A stretch of DNA of 64,000 nucleotides from Paralichthys olivaceus (lineage: Eukaryota; Chordata; Actinopteri; Pleuronectiformes; Paralichthyidae). The translations under genes and the position numbers were made by a program. The first letter of the stretch is position 1. The number at the start of each line of letters is the position of its first letter. Under the pieces are notes generated by a model. That model saw only the letters and a list, made by a program, of their open reading frames with translations. It did no database searches and was not told where the DNA came from. Shown here one piece after another: positions 36,590 to 50,100 of the stretch. The stretch spans positions 10,173,001 to 10,237,000 of the forward strand of contig NC_091102.1 of the NCBI RefSeq assembly GCF_024713975.1. The letters run 5' to 3'.

Positions 36590-36932
36590 TTTGAACGTGA
36601 AAAGAGAAGGACAGCGTATGGATAGATGGATCAATGCATGTAGATGGATGGATCATAGATTGTGGAACATGGGAGTACATGATGTTTATAAAATCGAAGG
36701 AGAGTGGATAACCATGTTCCAGATGGATGGATAGAGGAACATGGAAGTATATAATTTTATAAAACAGGAGGACAGAACAGATCGATATATAGATAGATTT
36801 TTGAAGTGCATGATTTTTACAAGGCAGAAATAAAGAGCAGATAAATAGAAAGATAAAAAGGTAAAAAGAAAGATAAGAGCATATAGACAGAGGTAGAGAA
36901 GAAAAGAGGTTAGGAATGAGAGCTGGCTCCTG

Positions 36933-36967
<35 letters not shown>

Positions 36968-39900
36968 GCTGCTGCTGCTGCTGCTGATTCAGGCAGAGGG
37001 CTGGGCTGGGCGTACTGTAGCTGAATCAGCAGGGTTTCGCTCCCCTGCAGCCTCCTGCTGTAGCTCTGGTCATGTGACGAGGGAGAGAGTGCACTCTGCA
37101 GTAGCAGTGCAGCGTGGGATGGATGAAGTGTGAGGGAGGGGGAGAGAGGGAGAGGGTGGGAGGGTGTCCTCTGTTCACCCCATGTCTGACAGCTGAGTCA
37201 CAGATAGTACCACCTTAATGTTTTAACACACACACATGTGAACAAGAATAGATGGAAATGCAGGAATGAACCGCATGAAGGCCGAACCCAACATCTGTGA
37301 GACAGGCTGTTCCATCGTCTGAAATGCTCAAGATAATTAAGTAGGAAAGTGACACATTCACCGTGTAATGAACGGTACACGCAGTTTTGTGCGTTGTATG
37401 GCTGCTTTATTTATAGCCCTGGTTTGCTGTGATGTTTCTTTAGCGCTGTGTTGTCTTCCCCTCAGGGCGGTGAGCACTGTTACTACCACGGCCAGTTGAG
37501 AGGGAACGATAACTCCCACGTGGCCTTATCTACCTGCAACGGGCTGCAGTAAGTGAACAGCAGGGTTGTGTGCACTCCTCGCTGTGTGTGTGAGAATATC
37601 TGTGGATGCACTCGTCTCTGCTCCTCGCCTCCTATTGACTAAGTATCGAATGGCTTCTCTCCCTTTTCTTCTCTCTCTGGACGGCAGCGGGATGTTTGAC
37701 GATGGAGTCTATGTGTATCTAATTGAGCCCTTAGAACAGACTCATTCAATCGTAAGTTATTCCCTTCACCTTGAACCCAAATATGTATCACTCAGATGTT
37801 GTTTTTTTGTTACTTTCTGCTCATGTAGCATCACCACACGCAGCTGAGAGACGAGATAAGTACATTACATACCTCTGCCAAGGCCCAACAGTTCATCAAA
37901 ATTCAATCAAGCTTCCCCAACTTGCACACACTCATAGATATCAGTTATTCAGGCTCAGCTGTCAATTATGAATTTTCACCCTGTTTATTTCGCATCAAAT
38001 GACCAAACCTATTATGCAACATTTATTGGAACTTATATCAGTGTGATAACAACTACGTAAAATCATCAGAAAATGAATTTGATGCATACTATGATTTTTT
38101 AAATTATTTTAGTTTGGTCCATCTCCCATCCACTAACGTGGAGCAAGCACGGTTCATGACCAATACTGCCTCCAGCCACCAGGCGGCGATTGAGATGTTT
38201 GGCTTTACTTTAGGGGGCTCAAGTCGTCCATCTTTATTTACAGTCTATGGGTAAACATACCTGCTAAACCTTAGCATGTGAACATTGTCATTGTAATTTG
38301 GAGCATAGACATTTGTAGCACAAATGTGTCTCAACAAAACTATACTGTTTTTTTTTACTTTTAATGTTGAATTAGCCTTCAGGCCTCATTAGCAGTGTTG
38401 CTGTCATCACTGTTGTTTTTCTACCTCATCATGTGTGGCACAACCTTCATGTTTGAATCTTACTTAACAGTGTCTGTGAACAGTTTCTGTCTCCAGCTCC
38501 TCTTCAGTCTTGTAACACTTGTGTGCCTCACCCCTGCAGGATACAGCTGCAAGGCCTCACAAACTAAGAAGAGCAGCCTCCCTTCACTGGAACAATGATA
38601 CAGAGGAGCAGGGTAAGGGTTTTCATCACTCTCTGTCATGATCTCTCATGACTTCCTCCATCAATCCTCCTCCCTTGAACTATCACCACACCCCTGCTCC
38701 ATCCCGTAGTTACATTTCCCTTAGAAAGTCAGTGTTCAGCACACAACATGCATGTACACAAAGATTCTTTAATACGTTTTTCAATTTTTTAACATGCCTC
38801 CGGGGCATCATGTTTTCAAGTAGTCTGTATGTCTGTATGGGCCATTCTTGTGAATGTGGTATCTCAAGAAAGTCTGGCTAGGATTTGGTGCTCAAATGAC
38901 ATTGTAACTTCAAAAAGCAAATTTATTTTGCCTTGTAAACATAACAGCCCAAGAATGCCTGGAGTTGAAGTTTTGTAGCAATAATTAACTGTTGTCATTG
39001 TTGTGGTCAAAGTTCAAGGTCATATGGCCTCACAGAACATGTTTTTGGCCAGTTGATCATGATATCTCAAGTCTGCCTGTGGAGAATTTATTTTCTGACC
39101 AGTTGGCACATGGATTCAAAGATTAACGGATTCGATTTCACTGGTCAAAGGTCATGGTAACCTCATGAGCCTGGACAAAATATGTTTGTAGACCGAAACT
39201 GCAGTGGTGGCTGGAGCAGTGCGATCTCAGGCCGGTAATCCTAGTTTTTTTTAGTCTGTTATGATTAGTGGTATGATGGTATGGCTGAGTAGATCAATGA
39301 CAATGACAAATGTGCTGAACAGAAAAATGTACACAGGGAAGGGCTGACCCATAACAAAGGGAAACTATGAAAGCAAGGGTGTGGAAGGAACAGGGAGAAT
39401 CCAGGGGGCACAGAGCAAAAAGAGGGTTCGAAGGGATCCAGGGGATTTCCAGAGAATCCAGAAGGGTGGTTTATCTGAGGAAGTGGCTGAGCGTGAGTAG
39501 GTCATCCTGGCACACGGACAAGAAGGCAATGCATTCAATTATCATACTAGCAAGCAAGAGTCAGCCAAGGAGTGACTATGCGTTCACATGATTCTTAGAA
39601 GGTCCCATTTCTCTTGCTCTGAAATTCTTGTTCCAAATTTTTGTGGGCTCATGTGCCTTGAAGCCAGAATGTGGAAAAAAACATGTGTTGTATTTATGTG
39701 GTAAGGGCATTTAAAAAACATTCTGACACGTTTTTTTAATATTTGCATGACAGAACAACAAAGAGCCAAAGAAAAATATTCAGGTCTGATAATAATTATA
39801 AAAAGAATTATTAATGCACATTAATCATGAAAACGTCTACATTGTCTGAAAAGCCTGGTGTCACATGCTTTTGAGAGATGGACGTGCAGTTTAAGTGACA

Positions 39901-40493
39901 AAAGTTCACATTAGAATCTACTATTTAGAGCTGTAAGTAAAATATGTTAATTGGTTTACAAGTTATGACAACAGCAACTCATGTACCAACATGTTATCAG
40001 ACTTTCTGAGTTGTTGTTCTGACTTAAAATGCAGATCACGTGAATTATCCCAGTCTGGGACTAATTTCTCCAATTATTCCGACACCACATGAACCAAGTA
40101 CCACGATATTCTGGCAAGGAGGTAGTGATCCAACCAGACATTATATACTGCTGTCAGGGGTGGTGTGGGTTAGCAGATGGGGCACAGACAGGGAGAGGAG
40201 CCAATACGACGACAGGGCAAACACACATACATGCCCAGAACCAGTAGGTGTCTAGAAACCAATCACCGTCCTTATATAGGACAAAAGTGTTAACACCTGA
40301 AAGTGTTAGAAATGGATGTTGTTAAAAAACAGACCAGCTCATTTTAGCATTAGATGTTATGTTGCTCCTGCTTTTACCATTATGCCAAGTTTCTTATCTC
40401 TCTTGAATTTCAAGAGGTAAATCAGAAAAACATGTTGCATATTGAACGTCCAAACTTGTAAAAATGCTTAATATGTGTGTTGTCACTCTTTCC

Positions 40494-40566
<73 letters not shown>

Positions 40567-43500
40567 CGCAGTGGAGGAGGGGCAGCTCTTCTCGGAGCTG
40601 GATGACTTGTCCTGGCTGAAGCGTAGGAAAAAGCGAGCTGTAAGTCTCTGATCTCACTTAATGCAACAAATGTCAGTTCCACCACCCTTGACTTGCTGTA
40701 CACCCAGTTTACTATAAAACAAACTTTACAATATGTAGGTTTATGCTTGAAGTGGACTAATTATTGCCGCTTGTCTCTGGTTTTGATTTGCAGATGCCTC
40801 GCAGTGTGTTTGAGGAGATCAAATATTTAGAGATCATGATTGTCAGTGACCACAGTATGGTATGTATATTACCATTAAATGCAATAACAACAATAACAAA
40901 TGTTAGTTTATCATATATATCTTCAAACTAATTCATATTTTACATCCTCACTGCTTTTGTCCCATAACGGGGAGCAGTGTCATGCTATGTTATGTTTGCA
41001 TTAAAGAATCACTCATTTATCTCTTCCTCATCGTTGTGTCTGCAGTATAAACGACACAAAACCAAGCAGCACACGAAGACTTTTGCCAAGTCGGTTGTGA
41101 ATCTTGTGGATGCTGTGAGTAAATGCTTAAGTTACATATTGAGAAATGTGTCTCCGATCTTTAAAACAGATCTAGATTCCATTTCATCTACACAATCAAC
41201 AGTCCCTATTGTTCCTGCATCCCTGCATCTGTCCTGCTCCGACAGTTCAGATCAAAATTCTCATCCTCCTCCTGTGCTGTCACTTCTGTCTCTCTGCCTC
41301 TCTCTCCCTCCCTCTCTGTCTTTCTGTATTCCTTTCATTCACGGCGTGCTTCAATGGCAGATATTTAAAGAGCAGCTACATACACGTGTGGTGCTCGTTG
41401 CCGTGGAGATCTGGACAGACAAGGATCAGATCCCCATCAGCGTGAGGCCGCTGGAAATGTTGCGAGATTTCTCCAAGTACCGGCAGCAGAGCATCAAGCA
41501 TCACGCAGACACTGTGCACCTCTTCTCGTAAGTGAAACAATACACACTTATTACGATTTTCAGTGCATTTAGTTATATTTAGAATATTATTTAGAATATA
41601 AAAAGGCATGTAAAGGGAATAATATGAAAACATACATGGCGAAGAACTGTTAAAGCCATCCATCCACCCACACATACATACATACATACATCCATACATA
41701 CATCAATCTATCCAGAAAACCCACGCAGACACGGGGAGAACATGCAAACCCCACACAGAAAGACCCAAGCCGAACCCTAACCTCCTTGTTATGAAGGAGG
41801 TTGATGTTTTTCCTGGGTACCATTGTCTTGGCATAATAGTGTTGTTCATACTTCACTCTCAGCGTAACATGGCCTGATCCACACTTTGATCACATAGTAT
41901 TCTCTTTGTTTGTCTTTGTAAGTCTGTCTGTCTGTGCTCACTGCAGCTACTTGTACATCAACCAGTGCTGTCTGCATGCATGGGTATTTACCTCTGCCAA
42001 GGAGGTTATGTTTTCATCACTGTTTGTTTGAAACTACTCAACGGATTATCTTGAAACTTGAAGAGTGGGGTATGCGCAAAGGACGGACACTTAAAAATAT
42101 AATATACATAAAATATGTTGATCCAGTTTTTTAGGGGGGTTATTTGTATTCAGTTAGTATTCCTTTCAACTATATTAAATGCATTAAATGTAAACAGTTT
42201 GTGGAAAAAATATCTGGTTCCATGGTATTATGGAATTTTCATAGACACTGTCTCTCGTCCTCTCTGGGGCAGAGTGCAACAGGCTAATGTGCTTGGAAAG
42301 TGCGAGAGCTTGGCAAAGGTCAAAGCCAAACTCCCTAGACATCGCAGATATGAGACTGCATAAGCAGCAATACTGTTTCCATAACTAGTAAATACATTTG
42401 ATTGTTTAGGAACGAGCACACCATTAGATTAAATGATCTGTTGGGGTTTAAAGTGTGACTGCAGGAAAGCAGACGTCAGAATATGAGAGAGCATCATGCA
42501 CAGATGTTGTATGGATGAATTCTCTCCTTGGCCAAGTTTCAATAAATGTTTCAGCGTAAGACGTCAAAGGGCTCCTGAATGCTTTCTTCATTGATGAGTT
42601 GACCATTGATCAGCAGATTTTCCACAACACATGGTGTATATATAATATATGTATATACAATATAGTGATAAAGTGACCACCCTCTAAGTTCCCATTTAGT
42701 TATGTTACATATTGAGTTAAGCTTTTTTCAACTGATCTGATTCTCTGTGATGTTTTTCTTTCTTTTCTTTCGTCTGTTGTTCACATCTTTCTGTTGTTCT
42801 TGCAGAAATGTGACCTTCCACTACCGCAGAAGCAGCGCGGCGTACTTCGGGGGCACCTGCTCTATGAGCCGTGGAGTCGGCGTCAATGAGGTCAGATTTG
42901 CTGCCTTAAAGTCCGGTATCACAGCGTGTGACTACGAGTGAATAATCTCCAGGTCTCTGTTGTGTGTGTCCACAGTACGGCACCACCTGGTCCATGGCAG
43001 TGTCTCTGTGCCAGAGCCTGGCGCAGAATCTGGGCATCCAGTGGGACCCAGTATCCCGGAGAAGTATACATGAAATAGACACTGTTATCTAGTATATGTG
43101 AGCCAGGGAGGGTGTCTGTTCAGAGCCAACATCACAAGGTTCAGGTCCCTCAAATTCCAAAACGAATCCCCTCACCTTAACTTTGGACTCATCCAGGAGA
43201 TGCTCGTCTTTCTCCTTCATCCACTGTGGTGGAATGAACTCTAGTCCTCTATTAGTCCTTGATAACATAGTTCTTGAATTCACTTATTTTATGTTGTTTT
43301 GGCCAAAATTCTCTGCCATTGACTGTTATATAATTTCCTGAGGTTTTGAGATAAACGTCTCTGAGGTTTCTATTGTTTTTTTCCCCATATTTTTAAAAAT
43401 CCAGTATAAAGTATTTCTCTAATTGTCCGCAAGAGGTTTGTGGTTAGATCTGTTTAATCGGAGACATGGTTGTTTAAAGAGGAATGTTTCTTCAGACTTT

Positions 43501-44136
43501 ATTAGCTCTGGTCTGTTCATTCGATTAGCTTCCATTGTATTGGTGTGACGGCAAATATCTCAAAACTTCAGCAAACAAACAAAAATTGCTGATGTGGTTA
43601 GATACATACCAACTCAAATGAGGGATTGATATATATTTAAAGTTCAGACATTTCAATGTCTTGAGGCATTCACAACAGCAGATGGCGCCTGTAAAACATA
43701 AAAGGTGCGTCTTCACAGCTGAATGCCAGGAGTGACAGATGGAGAGATGCACTGATTGTCCTTGAAGAAGTGGTCCTGGAGTTAGACGAAGTTGAGTCAG
43801 GATTTATTTATGTCAGCTTTTAAGATCAAAGTGTTCATTGAGGCAGTGTCGTCAAACAGATGCCATGTAGGAAATTCTTGACTGGAAAGTATTAGAAAAG
43901 AAATGATCTTCACGGAAAGCTGCATAAATCAAGTGCTGAATTTAGCTCATGCTGATTCTCTATTAGTGGAAATATAATAATTTCAATATACTTTATTTCA
44001 GTGTTCAATCTTTAATATAATTTTTTTGTGCTCAATCTCCGTCTCTGTGGTTTTTAACTGTTCTGTCGTTCGTATTCGCAGAGGAATGTGGTTGTGCTGA
44101 CCAATGGACGGGCTGCATAATGGAGGATACTGGGTA

Positions 44137-44168
<32 letters not shown>

Positions 44169-47100
44169 TCATTAGTTTAGTCTGGAGTGTGGGAATGATG
44201 TTATCAGACTGTAAAACTGAAGAAGTGGTAGATAAATGTATTGACATATTTTTAGAAACACTGCACATGGTCACCCTTGTTGTTTTGCAGTGTTATAAAC
44301 AGATGAAGTAGTTTAAGGATCCAGTGAGCAAACAAACATGTAAACCAGTGAATTGATATGTACAGTATCACTGTTTTAAGACATGAACTCCGGTTCGGAC
44401 TTTCTGCAGAATTTGCCTTTCACACATTATTAACAGCAGCAGGAGATTCTGCATTCACTCACGTCCACAACAACTCTGGAGCGTTTGGGTGAGGGGTGGT
44501 GCATCAGGCAGAGGCAGGATAAACGGACACACCTACGCTCTTCTTGGTGTCTTCTACTTGTAAAGCCCCTCTTTTTCATGATGTTTCTTTTTTGGTTGTT
44601 TTTTTCATCCCGTCGTGGGTAAGAAATATCATCAACACACCCACCCACTCGCCGTGAATCCTGTTGAGGATTTCCTGCAGTTTTTTCTCACATCGGCTTC
44701 TTTGGACTTTCTGCTGAGTTTTTATGAGGGGGCCTGGCGGGAGAAAGTACGCAGAAGGTCCAGAGCCACTCGGACATTTGCCTTCACACATACAAGTTCT
44801 CTGGAGAATGTCAGGAGATTATCAGTGCATTTCTGAAAGCTGCTTATGTTTACACCAGGTATAGATAGGATCAGTCCAACACAAAAAACGGAATCTTTAA
44901 ACTTCCTGGTACATGAAGGCATTAAATTGCTCTATCAAATTGTATTTATTTGAGGTTGTCTTTAATTAATTAGTTTCCTCTGTACACACATACTGTTCTG
45001 GTTAATGATCACCTGATATTCTCTCTCAGTGTCCAACAACCACGGAGATTCTCCAAATGCAGTATTTCAGACTACAAGGAGTTCCTCTTGAAAGGTGGAG
45101 GCTCTTGTCTGTTTAACAGGCCGACAAAGGTCAGAGGCTGCACTTCTCTGCTCCTTTCTTCACGTGTCACATGACATAAATCTCACCTTTTTCTTTCTGT
45201 ATCCTCCAAACGCTCTCGTCTCGCCTTGTGCAGCTGTTTGAGACAACAGAGTGTGGGAATGGATTTGTCGAGGTGGGAGAGGAGTGTGACTGCGGAGGCA
45301 GAGCGGTGAGTGTTTTTTTACTTCAGCGACTCACGTCTGTTTGCTGTCATCGTGTTTGCTCAGATGGTTGAAGCTTGTTCCCTGTTTATTTGCAGGAGTG
45401 CTACAAGGAATGCTGCAAGAAGTGTTCTCTCGCCAACGGGGCTCACTGCAGCGATGGCCCCTGCTGCAATAACACATGCCTGGTATAAGCTTTGCATTTT
45501 CTCAGAGATCTGAAGCACAAAATATGTTTTTCTAAAACATGAATTTAGGGTTATCTTATCTTTTCTTGCCAGTTCTATCCACGAGGTTACAGTTGCCGCT
45601 ACGCTGTGAACGACTGTGATATCTCAGAGACGTGCTCTGGAGACTCTGGACAGGTGTTCTTATGTAGCACTCTCACATTTCTTTATTTCAGTTCATCTCC
45701 GTAATTCTTTGCATTTTTTACATTAATGTGCATGGTTAAAAAGTCACTTGTTTATCCCTTTTTTTTCCAGTGCCCTCCCAACCTACATAAACAGGATGGT
45801 TACCTCTGCCAGGTCAACCAGGTACGCAGACTGATGGAGCTTTTTACTTTATCCAAACAAGAGCCCCCATGTACCAGAATAGCAGTTTGGAAGCAGCAGA
45901 CAGAAAATTTAAATAATTCATTTCATTTCTCCTCTAACCATCTGAAGGGTCGCTGCTACAACGGAGAGTGCAAGACCAGAGAGAACCAGTGTAAATACAT
46001 CTGGGGGTCAAGTAAGATTAACACTTCACTTTAGGTCAGTATCACTGGTGGGGTCGGGGGTCGCGCAGCAGTTCAGCCCTCTTCTCTGTTCCTCAGAGGC
46101 CGGAGGCTCGGAGAAGTTCTGCTACGAGAAGCTCAACACGGAGGGCACAGAGAAGGGCAACTGTGGGAAAGATGGAGAGAAATGGACCCAGTGTAGCAAA
46201 CAGTGAGTTTCAAAGAAAGATCAAATTACCTTAATGACTATGATATGATATTTTATTAGTAACAAGTGAGGAGAGAAGTTGTTTTGAAATCAACCAGTAG
46301 AGGGCAACAGGGAGAATGAAAGATGTTCATCTAAATGTTTTCCCTCCTACAGTTTTCTTTTAATGTCACCTAGTAATACAAGTATTCAGCCTCTCACTGT
46401 TACTATATACGTATTTGTCCTTATTATGCCTATGTGTGCTGTATCATGTACAGTATTATTATGTCCTCATATTGAGCATTCTTATTTAATATTATGGTAT
46501 TCTTTATATATATTATTATTGTTATTATTATTTCTTGTATTACTTACTACTTGAATGTTTGAATGCAAATGTACATTAATGCTGAACCTGCAGGCCCGGA
46601 CCAAAGAGTTTACATTGTTACTATCTTCACACATATGATACTGCAGCTGGAGCAGTATTGTGTTGTATGTTATGTTTTTGACAGCAGAAGTGATTCTGGT
46701 TCGGTTTACCATGAAGGGACCATCCAGTAAAAGTAGTCCATTTTGTACATGTAGCATATTTACTTACAGCAAATGTTGAAATACAAAGACGTGTAACATT
46801 AAATAAAATGATTAAAATGAAAATAAATAGCTGTATCAAAGTTAAATATGATAATGTTGTTTATTTATATTGACCATTCCAAATGACAGGAATAGTGCTT
46901 TAAGATGTAGTATATAAAAAGTGAAATTTCAAATCAGAGAACCATAAAAATAAAGTATAGCTAGATGTTTTTTAATTAGAGAGCTGATTGTACAAAGATG
47001 GGTCTTAACACAGAATTTAAAAGTGGCAACAGAGGGATAAAAACCTGACAAGTCATAATTTATACAAAGTGGAACACCGTTATCAATACAGATGTATGTT

Positions 47101-50100
47101 TGCTTGTCTCTTGCAGTGACGTGTTCTGCGGATACCTTTTGTGTACAAACACTGGCCGCAACCCACGCATCGGAATGATGAAAGGGGAAATAACCACCAC
47201 TTTCTTTAACCATAAAAATGGGCAGATAGATTGCAGGTAAACTTATCTTTACTTTATCACCAAAGCTGTTCATGTACTTGAAATTCCTTTCACAACTCTC
47301 CTCCGTCCTTCTCCCTATTTCCTTCTCTCCCTCCTCTCGTAGTGGTGGCCACGTCCTTCTGGACGATGACACTGATTTAGGCTACGTGGAGGATGGGACT
47401 CCCTGTGGTCCGTCAATGATGTGCCTTGATCGCAAGTGTCTGCCCATCCAGTCACTCAACATGAGCACCTGCCCCAGTGGACCTAATGGACAGGTGTGCT
47501 CTGCCCATGGGGTGAGTCCCAGTTTACACGCTGCACCCACTGTGGTCTGATGGCAGATGTTCTGCAGATGACAAATTTACTCTAAACTACCCCAAAGTCT
47601 TCAAAATAGATAATTGGCACAGTGATTTGTCCCATCATCAGTCAGTTCTGTATCTAACCTTCCACAGCTCATTTGTATTGTCCTTACTCACAGCTGACAT
47701 TTTAACATTTGATCAAACAGGATGTTAAGATAACTGCGACTTCCTGACAGACTGAGTTTCTGCACCATCAGCCAATCACAGTTTGTACACCTAGTGAAAG
47801 GTGATGTGGGAAATATTAACTCCATAGTAGCTCTCAGTTGGCTAACTCGCCACACATCTTGATCTTGTACTGTTGGTTAAGACCATGGACTTTATATAAA
47901 AATAGACGACACGTCTCCACTTCCTCACTCTATCCAGAAATGAAGCCAAAATATCCCAGATATGAAGGCTGCCATCTTGTCTTCGCAGTATCGAGGTCCT
48001 GCACTCGACGATCACGAGTCAGTCTCAGCTGTCGTTCATAATGTTTCACCGTGTGTGTAAAGCATCAAATTACTAATTACAACCAAGAGTGGAGGTTTAC
48101 GACCTTTACTGCAGCTTTCCTTTTAGGGGGCCGTCATGTCATCCATCTTTATATACAGTCTATGGTTATACGTGTGTATGTGGAGGCATGTGTTAACTGT
48201 GGATGAACGAAAACCTAAACATGTCCAGTGTTAAGACAGCTCCTGGGGTTTGTGTGTCAGCAACTTTATTTAAAGCTCTTGCATCCCGTCATCACCTCAT
48301 CTGTTTCTGTTCCATTTGTACAGGTGTGCAACAATGAAGCCACGTGCACGTGCGACACCACCTGGGCAGGGACAGACTGTAGCATGCCTGACCCGCCTAA
48401 AGAGCCTCAGTCCTCTCAGGACGAAACGCCCAAGGGTCGGTTTCCACCTCTTTCAACCTCTGACATCTGATAGAATAATGAATAACACAAAAGTTCATAT
48501 GCACTCATTTAATTCAGCGAAGATTCACCCTGACATATGAGTAAATACTGTATATTTTGTCCTCCTCAGTCACACGGCTAGAGCCGAGTCAGCACAGATT
48601 CCTAGATGTGTGAGTTTCTCAGGTGAACTCGAGACTTTACATGTAACGTAGCAGCCGAAGGTGAATATGAAAGCAGTGTTGCATTTGACTAGTTTGACCC
48701 AGATGATGACAAAACACACAATTCAGCTGTACACCTGATGGTTTGCTTACAGGGGGAGACGGGAGGTGGTTAAGGGGGTGGGACGTGTCACCGAGGGGAA
48801 CCGTTTCACTTCATCCTTGCCTCTGAAGCAGAAGCCTGCTGTTTGTTTTTGACAGGGTGGTAATAATTGCTCCTTTTCCCCTCTGCACAGTGAGCGTGGC
48901 CACTAACAGGCTGATAGGGGCAGTAGCAGGGACCATTCTGGCCCTGGGGGTGATTTTTGGAGGCACAGGGTGGGGAATAGAGTAAGCATCTTTAACCCTT
49001 TCACAGCTCTTCCTCTCATAGTGGTGCCTCAGTGTGCGGGCGGTCTCGTGAGCCGGCCTGAGCCTGTGTGTGCGTCCCGGTGGCTTTGTGTTTTTCTTGT
49101 GTGTTGGTGATGACCATATAATTGTCATGTAATTGGATGTTTTCAATGTTGTGTGATTGATTGATGGATTCCCCCTCCTGCCTCCTCCTCCTCCTCCTCC
49201 TCCTCTCCTACCACTTCCTGTCGTTCCCCATTACTACAAGCCTCTCTCTCATCCTCCTTCCTCCTCTTCTTATCCCGTTTCTTTCTCTTCTTCTTAGTCG
49301 TTATGTGGTTGCTCCTGTGATCCTCTCCTTTCTGGGGCATGTGGGGCATTTAAGTGGAAAACAGTCCCGAGAAGTGTCCAGTTAGTGACCTGGCTTGTCA
49401 GTCAGTGGTAGGCTGTGTGGTGACTGGGACCCCTAAAAACATTTTTCTACTGCCACACATACACAGCACCTGCCGATCTCTGCTTAAATACACCTCTACA
49501 GTGATGGATACCCAGGATCTAGTCTCCTGCACAACCTCAACAAACAGACCACTGATAATCCCTATGTCAACTGACACCTGATAGATGTAAAATAATCCCA
49601 GCGCCTCTAACTTCATTATCTTCAAGATAAAAGGGGTCTGAAAAGCATGCAACAAACAATTCTTCAGACTCAAGTCATGTTACTGTGATAGTATACTTCT
49701 GGTTATGTTTTCTGTTCCATGTGAAATCGTCATTGTACAGTTACGTGTTATTGATACAGTAAGTGAGTGCAGAAACTCATGTCTTTTTCCCCATAACCCT
49801 TTACAGGTCCTAGTGCCACCAATCTAATAATAGGCTCCATCGCCGGAGCCATCCTTGTGGCTGCCATAGTGCTGGGGGGGACTGGATGGGGCTTTAAGTA
49901 AGCAACACGCCGCATGCCTCTCCTGCTCTAACTCTAGCATCCCTGCTGCTTCTAGACACCAGGGTTTGAGCTTCTGCTATTGAATATGGACACCCGGGTG
50001 GACAACGCAAAAGCATTTTGTATTGAATAATATTTCCTAAAAGTGTGAAAGCACTGAGACGAACATGTTTGACATGTTTCTGATCATGTTTCTTCATCCA

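Noticed and set aside
37831-37860. Possible extra adam23 micro-exon after CTCATGTAG (HHHTQLRDE)
   Set aside because: No GT donor follows in a suitable place, and joining 37751 directly to 38540 keeps phase and alignment with the mammalian prodomain.
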